NCBI RefSeq assembly: GCF_019443445.1
Contig: NZ_CP080378.1
Span: 4,836,001 to 4,900,000, forward strand
Source of the DNA: Massilia sp. PAMC28688
Lineage (GTDB): Bacteria; Pseudomonadota; Gammaproteobacteria; Burkholderiales; Burkholderiaceae_D
Direction: 5' to 3'
DNA: 64,000 nucleotides
Below the pieces are notes generated by a model, which was not told the origin of the DNA, searched no databases, and saw nothing but the letters and a program-made list of their open reading frames with translations. The first letter of the stretch is position 1; each line of letters begins with the position of its first letter. Below, piece after piece: positions 1 through 8,086 of the stretch. The translations under genes were made by a program, and so were the position numbers.

Positions 1-2
1 AC

Positions 3-1142
3 CAGTGGCAGGACGTGCGCGCCGCCCAGGCATACCACCTCGATTCAGAAGCGCGCGACCTGGCGTTTGAATTTACCGCCCTCAGTTTCCAGGACCCCGG
101 CAGCGTGGTACTGCGCTACCGCTTGCTGGGCTACGACAAGGATTGGCGCGAGCTCGACGGCGGCATGCCGCGCGCGGTCAACTATACCAACCTGCCTCCC
201 GGCAGTTACAGTTTCGAGATCAAGGCGAGCAACAATGCCGACGTGTGGAGCACGACCCCGGCCCGGCTCGACTTCACGATCGCGCCCCATTTTTACGAGA
301 CGGGGTGGTTCAAGGCCCTGGTGGCGGCCATGCTGGCCGCCCTGGTCTACCTGGGCTACCTGTTGCAGCGGCGCGCCCACGAACGCCAGCGCGCCGAACT
401 GGCGCAGCAGGTGGCCGAACGCACCCAGCAGCTGCACGTGGCCAATCTGGCCCTGGAACTGGCCAGCCAGACCGATCCGTTGACCGGCTTGCACAACCGC
501 CGCTACCTGAGCAACCAGATTCCGGCCGACCTCGCCTTCTACGAGCGCGAAACGCGGCGCGGCAGCGAAGACAATACGCTGCTGTTCGCGCTGGTCGACA
601 TCGACCATTTCAAGCGCATCAATGACACTTACGGCCACAAGGCCGGTGACCGGGTGCTGCAGCAAGTGTCGGAAGTGCTGCGGCGCCAGGTCCGGGTGGG
701 CGACTACCTGGTGCGTTGGGGCGGCGAGGAATTCCTGCTGGTGTGCCGGCCCAGCACGGCCCAGTTCGTGCCGGTGCTGGGCGAGCGCATCCGCGAAGCC
801 GTGGCCGGGCATTCATTCGACCTCGGCGACGGCGTGTATGTCTCGCTCACCTGCTCCATTGGCCTGGCCGAAAGCGGCCAGTTCCTGACCGGGCAGTACT
901 CGGTAGGCTGGGAGCAACTGGTGGAACTGGCCGACGCGGCGCTGTACTGGGTCAAGGAAAACGGGCGCAACGGCTGGGCCGCGCTGCGCCCGAATCCGGA
1001 TGTCAACATTCCGGAACTGATCGAGAAGCTGCACCTGGGGGCGCAGACCATGATCGACACCGGGCGCGTCGTGCTGATGAGTTCGCACGACGGCGCGCCG
1101 GGCCAGCAACAGGCGCCCGCGGCGCACGATATTGTCATATAG
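3..1142 (+). CDS. Membrane diguanylate cyclase, C-terminal part (cut by window start)
   Basis: The reading frame is open from base 3, so the true start lies upstream. The visible 379 residues begin in a Y_Y_Y-type beta-sandwich (about residues 10-95), as found at the end of periplasmic two-component-regulator propeller sensors. One transmembrane helix follows (about 105-122), then a short coiled coil rich in Gln, Arg and Glu, then a GGDEF domain. The active-site loop reads GGEEF, an accepted functional variant. An RxxD inhibitory site (RVGD) stands five residues before it, so product inhibition by c-di-GMP is expected. The inferred role is to make c-di-GMP in the cytoplasm in response to an extracytoplasmic signal. 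It probably has an N-terminal propeller outside the window. The last 30 or so residues are Gln/Ala-rich tail. Nothing is visible between it and the next gene except a short hairpin at 1242-1256. Confidence 0.9.
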   Translation, partial: QWQDVRAAQAYHLDSEARDLAFEFTALSFQDPGSVVLRYRLLGYDKDWRELDGGMPRAVNYTNLPPGSYSFEIKASNNADVWSTTPARLDFTIAPHFYETGWFKALVAAMLAALVYLGYLLQRRAHERQRAELAQQVAERTQQLHVANLALELASQTDPLTGLHNRRYLSNQIPADLAFYERETRRGSEDNTLLFALVDIDHFKRINDTYGHKAGDRVLQQVSEVLRRQVRVGDYLVRWGGEEFLLVCRPSTAQFVPVLGERIREAVAGHSFDLGDGVYVSLTCSIGLAESGQFLTGQYSVGWEQLVELADAALYWVKENGRNGWAALRPNPDVNIPELIEKLHLGAQTMIDTGRVVLMSSHDGAPGQQQAPAAHDIVI

Positions 1143-1275
1143 GACAGGTAAAATTCACCCTCTCATTGCAAATGAGCAACACCTTATCTGTTGCGGTAGT
1201 GTAATATCGAGGCTTCGTAGCTGTCCGCAATACTAACCGGTCGCCAGATGCTGGCGCCAAGACGGAGTCGTCGGC

Positions 1276-3525
1276 GTGTCCTTTACAGATTTTGCAATCA
1301 TTTTCGCTGTGGCGGCGGCCGCATTTGCCGCCTTTGTCCTGTACCGCCGCGCCAAACGACGCGACGAAGTGGCGCCGCCACGCCAGCACCCCTTAATTGA
1401 CGAACACAGCCAGATCAATCCCGATACGGTGGCACTGGAAGAACAGTCGCGCCTGGACGCGCTGCGCGTGGCGGCCGATGAACTGGAGCAGGCCGAAACG
1501 CGCGCCGCCAACACCACCATCCTGGGACCGGAGACAGCGCTCGACCCGGAAGCGATCTTCCGCGCCGAGGATGAGCGCATCGCCGCCCACCATGCCGCGC
1601 GCGAAGCCGAGCGGCTCGAAGCCGAAGCGCGCGCCCGGGAACACGCCGAGGATGACGCGGCCGCCCTGGCCGCTGCTGCCGAGCGCGTGGAGCAGGAACG
1701 CCTTGCCGCTGCCGAGCAGGCCATGCGCGAGGCTGAACGTGCCGCCGCGGCCCAGGCCCGCATCGATGCCGAGCGCGCCGCCGCCGAACAGAACAAGCAT
1801 GTCGACTTCCTGATCGAAGCCGATGACGCTGCCCTGCTGGCCGAAGAGCGCCGCATGGCCGAAGAAGAATCCGCCCGCGCCTACGCGCGCCGGGTAGCCG
1901 ACGAAGCGCTGGCCCGCATTGAAGCACGCCGCCTCGAGGAGCAGCAGGCACGCTCGAAGGAGGCGCCGGAACAGGCCGGGGAGGCAGCCCCTGAACAAGC
2001 ACCGCGCCTGACCGCTGCTGAAGAAACGGGCACCGAAGCGGCCGAAGCGGAGGAAGCGGACGAAGCGGCCGACGACGCTGCCGAACGCGCCGCGGCCGAG
2101 GCCGCCGAACAGGCGGCCAAGGCCCGCATCGATGCCCTGGAAACGGAGCGCCTGGCAGCCGAACGTGCGGCGCAGGAAGCATTCGAGCTGGCCGAAGCGG
2201 AACGTATTGCGGCCGAAAACGCGGCCAGGGCCCATGCCGAACATCTGCTGGCCGTGGAAGCGGCGCGGGTGGAGGCGGAACGGCGCGCCGCCGAAGAAGT
2301 GGCGCGCCTGGAAGCGCAGCGTCTGGCCGCCGCCGAAGCGGTCCGGATCGAAACCGAGCGCCTCGCTGCCATCGAAGCGGCGCGGCTGGAAGCCCAGAAG
2401 GCCGCCGCCGCCGAAGCGGCGCGCATCCAGGCCGAACGCGAAGCAGCCGAGGAAGCGGCGCGGATTGAAGCGGCCCGGATCGAAGCGGAGGAAACGGCAC
2501 GCCGCGAAGCCTTGCTGCGCGCGGCCGAAGAAGCGGCGCGCGCTGAAGCACGCCGCCTGGCCGACGAGGAGGCAGCACGCGCCCTGGCAGAGCGCATCGC
2601 CGCCGAAGAAGCCATCCGGCGCGAAGATGAACGGGTCGCCGCCGAAGAAGCCGCGCGGGTACTTGCGGCGCGCCTGGCCGCCCAGGAAGCGGCCCGGGTC
2701 GAAGCGCGGCGCCTTGCCGACGAGCGGCGCGCGAAAGAAGAAGCCGACCGCCTGGCGGCCAAGGAAGCGGCGCGCGAAGCAGCCGCGCGCGAGGCAGCCA
2801 GGGTGGAAGCCGAGCGCAAGGCCGCCGAGGAAGCGGCGCGCCAGAAGGCCGAGCGCATGGCCGCTGCCGAAGCTGCCCATGCGGAAGCGGAACGGGCAGT
2901 TGCTGCCGGCAAGGCACGCCAGGAAGCCAAGCGCCTGGCGGCAGAAACGGCGCGCCGGGAAGCCGAACAGGCTGCCGCGGCAAGCGCCCCGGTGGCGGAA
3001 GCTGCGCCCGCTGAAGCGCCGGCCGAAGCAGCGCCGGTGCAGGCGCCGGCCGAGGCAGCGCCGGTGGCCGAGGCAGCGCCGGTGGCCGAGGCAGTGCCCG
3101 CAACATCGGCGCCGGCTCCCGCCCGGCCCCATGTGCCCAAGGCAGCAGCGGACGCGGTGGTGATGATCGCGGACGACTCCAAGGTAGTGCGCGTCAAGGC
3201 CAACCGCCTGCTGGTGAACAACCAGTTCCAGGTGCAGCAGGCCGAAGATGGACTGGACGCGGCCAGGCAGATTGCCGCGCGCATGCCGGACGTGCTCATT
3301 ACCGACGTTGAAATGCCGGGCATGAACGGCTTCGAGCTGACGCGCCACCTGCGCGAAAGCCCGCTGACGGCGCATATCCCGGTGATCATGATCAGCGCCG
3401 AGGAAAGCTACGGTCCCAAGGCAAAAGAGGCTGGCGTCGATATCCTGCTCGGCAAGCCCTACTCCGACGACGTGATGCTGGCCCACATCCAGCGCTTCCT
3501 GCGCGAAGGCCGCCCGGCTGCGTGA
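1276..3525 (+). CDS. Membrane-anchored coiled-coil protein with C-terminal receiver domain
   Basis: This 749-residue protein starts at GTG, with GGAG at 1264-1267 as ribosome-binding site. Residues 6-23 form one hydrophobic helix followed by RRAKRR, which suggests an N-terminal anchor with the rest in the cytoplasm. Residues 45-570 are almost entirely Ala, Glu and Arg in irregular heptad-like units of the type EAARLEAERLAAEEA, a very long charged coiled coil. A Pro/Ala/Glu linker follows (about 575-620), then a full receiver domain (about 626-745). The receiver has the acidic pair D633/D634, phosphoacceptor D677 in TDVEMPG, and K727 in GKPYS. No output domain follows, so it is a single-domain receiver on a membrane tether. 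No kinase is adjacent. A scaffolding or polarity role is possible but is only inference. The repeat-like DNA reflects coding bias, not a separate element. Confidence 0.85.
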   Translation: MSFTDFAIIFAVAAAAFAAFVLYRRAKRRDEVAPPRQHPLIDEHSQINPDTVALEEQSRLDALRVAADELEQAETRAANTTILGPETALDPEAIFRAEDERIAAHHAAREAERLEAEARAREHAEDDAAALAAAAERVEQERLAAAEQAMREAERAAAAQARIDAERAAAEQNKHVDFLIEADDAALLAEERRMAEEESARAYARRVADEALARIEARRLEEQQARSKEAPEQAGEAAPEQAPRLTAAEETGTEAAEAEEADEAADDAAERAAAEAAEQAAKARIDALETERLAAERAAQEAFELAEAERIAAENAARAHAEHLLAVEAARVEAERRAAEEVARLEAQRLAAAEAVRIETERLAAIEAARLEAQKAAAAEAARIQAEREAAEEAARIEAARIEAEETARREALLRAAEEAARAEARRLADEEAARALAERIAAEEAIRREDERVAAEEAARVLAARLAAQEAARVEARRLADERRAKEEADRLAAKEAAREAAAREAARVEAERKAAEEAARQKAERMAAAEAAHAEAERAVAAGKARQEAKRLAAETARREAEQAAAASAPVAEAAPAEAPAEAAPVQAPAEAAPVAEAAPVAEAVPATSAPAPARPHVPKAAADAVVMIADDSKVVRVKANRLLVNNQFQVQQAEDGLDAARQIAARMPDVLITDVEMPGMNGFELTRHLRESPLTAHIPVIMISAEESYGPKAKEAGVDILLGKPYSDDVMLAHIQRFLREGRPAA

Positions 3526-3549
3526 TGCGCCAAGCTGGGCGCCGGCGTC

Positions 3550-3765
3550 CTATCCGGGCCCAGGCGCCAGGCTGAACAGCGCCTCCACGCTCACCCCGAG
3601 CGCGCGCGCCAGCTTCAGGGCCAGCAGGACCGATGGCACCATGTGGCCCATTTCAATGGCGTTGATCGACTTGCGGCTGGTGCCGGCCAGCTGCGCCAGT
3701 TCGGCCTGCGTCAGCGAGCGCGCGCAGCGCTGCGCCTTCATGGTCGTGGCCAGGATCTCTTCCAC
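3550..3765 (-). CDS. Small XRE-family helix-turn-helix regulator
   Basis: This 71-residue protein is essentially one HTH_3/Cro-CI domain: LTQAELAQLAGTSRKSINAIE is a typical helix 2-turn-helix 3 region, followed by a hydrophobic helix ending in GVSVEALF. The start chosen is the GTG at 3765, which has GAGG five bases upstream and keeps the first helix complete. The internal ATG at 3741 would remove that helix. It lies 7 bases after the stop of the membrane-protein gene and is surely cotranscribed with it. Small XRE proteins paired with a multi-helix membrane protein are a recurrent arrangement. The tandem palindromes at 4269-4307 upstream of the pair are the obvious candidate for its operator, suggesting autoregulation. 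Confidence 0.8.
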   Translation of the reverse strand: MEEILATTMKAQRCARSLTQAELAQLAGTSRKSINAIEMGHMVPSVLLALKLARALGVSVEALFSLAPGPG

Positions 3766-3772
3766 GGCCACC

Positions 3773-4234
3773 TCAGCGGTCGAGCAGCAGCATTGCGCCC
3801 AGGAGGACGGCAAGGCCCACAAACGCGCTGGCGCTGGCCATCAGCAGCACCGGGTACGGCATCGTCACCATCGTCAGCAGCAGCGCCAGGAGCGGCTGGG
3901 CGAGCATGACGGCCACCAGCGCATAACGGCAGCCCGTCGCCACGCTTTGCCGGCGCAGTTCGTCGTCATGCAGGCGGCGCATGCCGGCAGCGCGCTCGCT
4001 GGCCGAAACGCCTCTGAGCGAAGAACCCACTGCCACCACCGCGATCACGATCGCGACCGGCATCAGCATCATGAGCCGCTGCGTCATGGCGGCGGCCCCG
4101 GGATATAGATTAATGGCCAGCGCGCAGGCCGCCAGCGTCGTCACGGCCAGCAAGGCCATCCACAGGCCACGGCGTGAAAACCGGATGAATTGATCGGCCT
4201 GGCGTGCGGCCCGCTGGTCGGCGTCACTGGGCAT
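3773..4234 (-). CDS. Four-helix inner-membrane protein paired with XRE regulator
   Basis: This 153-residue protein is not recognised by family. It has four clear hydrophobic stretches in two pairs (about residues 26-46, 53-72, 101-120 and 124-148), with a charged loop between the pairs containing RRLHDDELRRQS. The overall pattern resembles small DUF-type membrane proteins that precede XRE regulators. The start is placed at the ATG at 4234. An upstream ATG at 4276 would lie inside the operator-like palindrome and is less likely. The ribosome-binding site is weak. Its likely promoter overlaps the double inverted repeat just upstream. The function is unknown; sensing or stress-response roles would be guesses. 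Confidence 0.7.
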   Translation of the reverse strand: MPSDADQRAARQADQFIRFSRRGLWMALLAVTTLAACALAINLYPGAAAMTQRLMMLMPVAIVIAVVAVGSSLRGVSASERAAGMRRLHDDELRRQSVATGCRYALVAVMLAQPLLALLLTMVTMPYPVLLMASASAFVGLAVLLGAMLLLDR

Positions 4235-4268
4235 GATGAACAATCGCGTTGATGGATGGAGATCGCAA

Positions 4269-4307
4269 TGTAACATATTGGTTACACTGTGTCACCAATA
4301 AGTTACA
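4269..4307. promoter_or_regulatory. Tandem palindromic operator, two TGTNAC-N6-GTTACA sites
   Basis: The 39 bp between the PhzF gene stop and the membrane-protein gene hold two 18-bp palindromes. TGTAAC-N6-GTTACA is at 4269-4286 and TGTCAC-N6-GTTACA at 4290-4307, separated by CTG. Their centres are 21 bp apart, two helical turns, and the whole block is itself a near-perfect 39-bp inverted repeat. This is what a cooperative dimer-of-dimers operator looks like. Weak promoter elements for leftward transcription (TTGGTG and TATGTT) fall inside it, so binding would block the membrane protein/XRE pair. Confidence 0.75.
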
Positions 4308-5180
4308 TCACTGCGGATGAATGACGCCGTCGATCACCGTCACCGAATCGCCGCCGATCCATGGTGCGCCGTCGGCGTAGTGCACGCGGATGCGGCCGTC
4401 GCAAGCGAGCTTCGTACCCTGGCGCGCGCTGTATCCTTGCGCGCTGCGCGGGCCATCGGGAAAGCCCTGCGCCTGCAGCACGCGCGCAATGCAGGCGTTG
4501 GCGCTGCCGGTGACCGGGTCTTCCGTGATGTCGCCCATCTTGGTGAAAATGGCGCGCACTTCGTAATCAGCCGGGCCGCCTTCCGGATGGGCGCCATACA
4601 TGGCCACGCCCGTCACGCCCACCTGCATCAGGTCGCGCAGGGCCTGCGCATCCGGCTGCACCGCCAGGCAAGCCTCGGCGCTGTCCATGCGCACCACCAG
4701 CCAGCTGATGCCCATGGTGGCGATGGTGGCCTCGCCAAATGCTTCGCTTTGCAGCATGCGGGCCAGGGTGGGCCGCATGCTGTCGTGCAGGGCGCGCAGC
4801 TCGGCTTCGGGTGAGCGAAATGCCAGCGCGCCCTCGCCGTCAATGGCAAGCTGCACCAGGCCGACACCGCATTCCTGCACCAGGCGGCCCGGCGTTTTCG
4901 GTACCAGACCCGCTTCGAGCAGCGCGTGCGCCGTGCCCAGCGTGGGGTGGCCGGCGAAGGGAAATTCGGTCCCGGGCGAGAAAATGCGCACCCGGTAGTC
5001 TGCCTCGGGCGCCACAGGCGCGAGTGCAAAGGCGGTTTCAGACAGATTGGTCCAGCGGGCGATGGCGTGCATCTGGGCGTCGGACAGGCCGTCTGCCTCC
5101 AGCACCACGGCCAGGGGATTGCCCTTGAAGGGCACGCGCGTGAAGACGTCTACCTGCTTGAAGGGGCGCGTGCCTGGCAT
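4308..5180 (-). CDS. PhzF family isomerase/epimerase-like protein
   Basis: This 290-residue protein has the full length of the PhzF/DapF-fold family. The N-terminus reads KQVDVFTRVPFKGNPLAVVLEADGLS, the typical PhzF opening with GNPLAVV. The catalytic Glu is in NLSETAF. FPFAGHPTLGTAHALLE is the first domain signature. The second half carries DPVTGSANACIARVL, the matching substrate-binding loop of domain two. PhzF in phenazine producers isomerises a dihydro-hydroxyanthranilate, but most homologues in other bacteria have no assigned substrate and there are no phenazine genes here. It starts 5 bases after the CBS-domain gene stop, so the two probably share a transcript. Its stop codon touches the tandem operator downstream. 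Confidence 0.9.
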   Translation of the reverse strand: MPGTRPFKQVDVFTRVPFKGNPLAVVLEADGLSDAQMHAIARWTNLSETAFALAPVAPEADYRVRIFSPGTEFPFAGHPTLGTAHALLEAGLVPKTPGRLVQECGVGLVQLAIDGEGALAFRSPEAELRALHDSMRPTLARMLQSEAFGEATIATMGISWLVVRMDSAEACLAVQPDAQALRDLMQVGVTGVAMYGAHPEGGPADYEVRAIFTKMGDITEDPVTGSANACIARVLQAQGFPDGPRSAQGYSARQGTKLACDGRIRVHYADGAPWIGGDSVTVIDGVIHPQ

Positions 5181-5185
5181 GCGTG

Positions 5186-5638
5186 TCAGTCTTCCTGCAC
5201 TGTCTCGGCCGGCCAGTCGCGGATGTAAGCCTTGAGCATGCGGTTTTCAAAATTCTGCGCTTCCAGCATGGCGCGCGCCACATCGTAAAACGAGATCACG
5301 CCCAGCAGCGTCTTGGCATTCATGACCGGCAGGTAGCGCGCGTGCTTCTCGAGCATCATGCGGCGCACTTCGTTCACTTCGGTGTCCGGCGTGACGGTGA
5401 TGGGATGGTCGTCCATGTGCTTGCGCACCGTGCCCGCACCCACGGCGCCGTTATTGGCATGCAGGACCTTGATCACTTCGCGGAACGTGAGCATGCCCAC
5501 CAGATCCCCATATTCCATGACCACCAGCGAGCCAATGTCCTTTTCCGCCATGGTGTTGACGGCGTCCACCAGCGGCATGTCGGGCGTGGCGGTGTAAAGG
5601 ATGTTGCCTTTGACTTGGAGGATTTCTGACACTTTCAT
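5186..5638 (-). CDS. CBS-domain pair protein
   Basis: This 150-residue protein consists of two CBS domains, about residues 5-65 and 72-135. Clear motifs are DIGSLVVMEYGDLVGMLTFREVI in the first and KHARYLPVMNAKTLLGVISFYDV in the second. Stand-alone CBS pairs bind adenine nucleotides (AMP, ATP, S-adenosylmethionine or NAD depending on the protein) and regulate partner proteins. The partner here is unknown. It is the first gene of a leftward pair with the PhzF-like gene. Its promoter region contains an unusual 11-bp tandem repeat (5680-5734). Confidence 0.85.
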   Translation of the reverse strand: MKVSEILQVKGNILYTATPDMPLVDAVNTMAEKDIGSLVVMEYGDLVGMLTFREVIKVLHANNGAVGAGTVRKHMDDHPITVTPDTEVNEVRRMMLEKHARYLPVMNAKTLLGVISFYDVARAMLEAQNFENRMLKAYIRDWPAETVQED

Positions 5639-5679
5639 GATGGCCGCCTTGTGCGTTGGGGTTATAGGAGAGGTGGCTG

Positions 5680-5734
5680 TTATTGCTGGCTTTTTGCCGG
5701 CTTATTGCCGGCTTATTGCTGGCTTCATGCTGAC
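5680..5734. repeat. 11-bp tandem repeat, five units, TTATTGCYGGC
   Basis: Five adjacent 11-bp units follow consensus TTATTGCYGGC: 5680-5690, 5691-5701, 5702-5712, 5713-5723 and a degenerate 5724-5734. The period is close to one helical turn, so the units would present the same face of the DNA. They begin 42 bp upstream of the CBS gene start codon, in its promoter region. The rest of the 5639-5937 gap between the two divergent genes shows no gene. Confidence 0.7.
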
Positions 5735-5937
5735 TGCCGGCTGACTCGCATCAGCCTTGCCTCCGAATGTAGCGTAAGCGTGGCAAAAAATCCAGCATTG
5801 CGCAAAATCAAACCGTCCTCGGTGACCTTGGCGGCCCGCTCGCTGCCATTTTCACCATTTTAGCGAGGAAACCATTTTTTCGTGCGGTATCTGCATGCTA
5901 CGATTCGGCCCATCCTTGTCAACCACCAGAGTCCACC

Positions 5938-7248
5938 ATGAGCGGTCCTCGATATCCCGGCTTCGACACCCTGTCGCTGCATGCCGGCGCCACGCCAGAC
6001 CCGGCCACCGGCGCGCGCGCAACCCCTGTCTATTTCACGTCCTCGTTCGCCTTCCAGGACTCCGATCACGCCGCCTCGCTGTTCAACATGGAGCGCGCCG
6101 GCCACGTGTATTCGCGCATTTCCAACCCCACCAACGCGGTGCTCGAAGAGCGCATCGCCGCGCTCGAAGGCGGCGTGGCCGGCATTGCCACCGCCAGCGG
6201 CCAGGCCGCCATGTTCCTGGGCCTGTCCACCATTGCCGGCGCCGGATCGCACATTGTCGCCTCGCGCGCGCTGTATGGCGGCTCGCACAACCTGCTGCAC
6301 TACACGCTCAAGCGCTTCGGCATCGAGACCACCTTCGTCGACCCGCGTGATCCGGACGCCTGGCGTAGCGCCATCCGCCCCAATACCAAGGTGCTGTTCG
6401 CCGAGACGCTCGGCAATCCTGGTCTCGATGTCCTCGACATCGGCAAGGTGGCCGCCATCGCGCACGAGCATCACCTGCCGCTGATGATGGACTCCACCTT
6501 CACCACGCCCTACCTGCTGCGGCCATTCGATCATGGCGCCGACCTGGTATTCCATTCGGCCACCAAGTTCCTGTGCGGGCATGGCACGGCCATCGGCGGG
6601 CTGCTGGTCGATGGCGGCACCTTCGACTGGCAGGCGGCCTACGACAAGACCGGCCACTTCGCCGAACTGTGCGAGCCGTATGACGGTTTCCACGGGATGG
6701 TGTTTGCCGAGGAATCGACCGTGGCCCCGTTTTCGCTGCGCGCGCGGCGCGAGGGCCTGCGCGATTTTGGCGCCGTCATGAGCCCCCACAACGCGTTCGC
6801 CGTCCTGCAGGGCATCGAGACGCTCAGCCTGCGCATGGACCGGCACGTGGCCAACACGCGCAAGGTCATCGAGTGGCTGCTCAAGAACCCTGCGGTGGAA
6901 TCGGTGTCGTATCCGGAACTGACCAGCCATCCCGACTACGAACTGGCCAAGACGCTGCTGCCCAAGGGTGCCGGCGCCGTGTTTTCCTTCAGCCTGAAAG
7001 GCGACCGCGCCGCCGGGCGCCGCTTCGTGGACAGTCTCAAGGTGTTTTCGCACCTGGCCAACGTGGGCGACGCCAAGTCGCTGGTGATCCACCCTGCTTC
7101 AACCACCCACTTCCGGGTCCCGGCCGAGAACCTGGCCGCTGCCGGCATCACCGAAGGCACCATGCGCCTGTCGATTGGCCTGGAAGACGCCGACGACCTG
7201 ATTGAAGACCTGGCGCGCGGCCTGAAGCTGTCGCAGAAAGGGGCATGA
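5938..7248 (+). CDS. metY: O-acetylhomoserine aminocarboxypropyltransferase
   Basis: This 436-residue protein belongs to the Cys/Met metabolism PLP-dependent family and has the length of MetY. It replaces the acetyl group of O-acetyl-L-homoserine with sulfide to give homocysteine (direct sulfhydrylation in methionine synthesis). Visible features are YSRISNPTNAVLEERIAALEGG near residue 58, the DSTFTTPYLLRPFDHGAD segment, and the Schiff-base lysine K210 in SATKFLCGHG. The C-terminal half is conserved to the end, with SIGLEDADDLIEDL. O-succinylhomoserine sulfhydrylase (MetZ) is the nearest alternative, but the long insertion after residue 215 favours MetY. It is followed after 1 base by a hydrolase gene and is probably cotranscribed with it. 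Confidence 0.9.
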   Translation: MSGPRYPGFDTLSLHAGATPDPATGARATPVYFTSSFAFQDSDHAASLFNMERAGHVYSRISNPTNAVLEERIAALEGGVAGIATASGQAAMFLGLSTIAGAGSHIVASRALYGGSHNLLHYTLKRFGIETTFVDPRDPDAWRSAIRPNTKVLFAETLGNPGLDVLDIGKVAAIAHEHHLPLMMDSTFTTPYLLRPFDHGADLVFHSATKFLCGHGTAIGGLLVDGGTFDWQAAYDKTGHFAELCEPYDGFHGMVFAEESTVAPFSLRARREGLRDFGAVMSPHNAFAVLQGIETLSLRMDRHVANTRKVIEWLLKNPAVESVSYPELTSHPDYELAKTLLPKGAGAVFSFSLKGDRAAGRRFVDSLKVFSHLANVGDAKSLVIHPASTTHFRVPAENLAAAGITEGTMRLSIGLEDADDLIEDLARGLKLSQKGA

Positions 7249-7249
7249 C

Positions 7250-8062
7250 ATGATTCTGACAGTACAAGGCGTTGACGCCTACTGCTACACCGGCGGCAAG
7301 GCATTCAACGGCGCCCAGCCGACGGCCGTGTTTATCCACGGCGCGCAGAATGACCATTCGGTATGGGCGCTGCAGACGCGCTACTTTGCCCATCACGGCT
7401 GGAACGTGCTGGCAGTGGACCTGCCCGGCCATGGCCGCAGCAAAGGCCAGGCAATGCCGCGTGTGGAGGAGATGGCCGACTGGGTGCTGGCCGTGCTCGA
7501 CGCCTGCGGCGTGGACCAGGCCTTCATGATTGGCCACAGCATGGGGTCCCTGGTGGCGCTGGAGGCATCGCACAAGGCGCCCGCGCGCGTGACGGCCCTG
7601 GCCATGCTGGGGACCACGTATCCGATGAAGGTGTCGGATGCGCTGCTCGATACGGCAAAAAACCATGAGCAAGGCGCCATCGACATGGTGAACATTTTTT
7701 CGCACTCGTCGATCGCGCACAAGCCTTCATGCCCCGGTCCCGGATTTTCCGTCATGGGCGGCGCCCGGCGGCTGATGCAGCGCATGTCGGCCATCAATCC
7801 GGAGCAGCTGTTCTACACCGATTTCTTCGCATGCAATGCCTACGCCAATGGCCAGGTGGCGGCAGAAGCCGTGCGCTGTCCTGCCCTGTTCATTTTCGGC
7901 AGCAAGGATATGATGACACCAGCCCGTTCGACCAAGCAGCTGACCGGCGCGATTGGCCACGGCAAGGTGGTGCAGGTGGACGCGGGACATGCGCTGATGG
8001 CCGAACAGCCCGACGCCGTGCTCGATGCACTGTTCGCGTTTGCGGGAACCCTGGCGCGCTAG
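7250..8062 (+). CDS. Alpha/beta hydrolase
   Basis: This 270-residue protein has the alpha/beta-hydrolase fold. The oxyanion segment is FIHGAQNDHSVW, the nucleophile elbow is GHSMGS with S97, an acid candidate lies in FGSKDMMTPA (about residue 222), and the catalytic His is in DAGHALMAEQ near 246. A cap region lies between strands 6 and 7. The start codon is one base after the metY stop, which indicates translational coupling. The substrate cannot be read from sequence. The metY pairing could hint at an acyl-homoserine or ester substrate, but this is speculation. Confidence 0.85.
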   Translation: MILTVQGVDAYCYTGGKAFNGAQPTAVFIHGAQNDHSVWALQTRYFAHHGWNVLAVDLPGHGRSKGQAMPRVEEMADWVLAVLDACGVDQAFMIGHSMGSLVALEASHKAPARVTALAMLGTTYPMKVSDALLDTAKNHEQGAIDMVNIFSHSSIAHKPSCPGPGFSVMGGARRLMQRMSAINPEQLFYTDFFACNAYANGQVAAEAVRCPALFIFGSKDMMTPARSTKQLTGAIGHGKVVQVDAGHALMAEQPDAVLDALFAFAGTLAR

Positions 8063-8086
8063 CTGCCGGCACTGGCCGCAGCCGGC

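Noticed and set aside
1400..3100. Apparent tandem DNA repeat in the coiled-coil gene
   Set aside because: Units vary in length and sequence and follow codon and heptad periodicity. It is a protein-level repeat, not a DNA satellite or CRISPR array.
1393..3486. A 697-codon open frame on the minus strand opposite the coiled-coil response regulator, plus others of 500 codons or more in the same stretch
   Set aside because: The Ala/Glu/Arg repeats of the real gene, with GC-rich third positions, keep all frames open. The antisense proteins are low-complexity and have no recognisable domain.
5860..7092. A 410-codon minus-strand open frame opposite metY
   Set aside because: It has no family features, and metY on the plus strand is unmistakable with its PLP lysine and full length.
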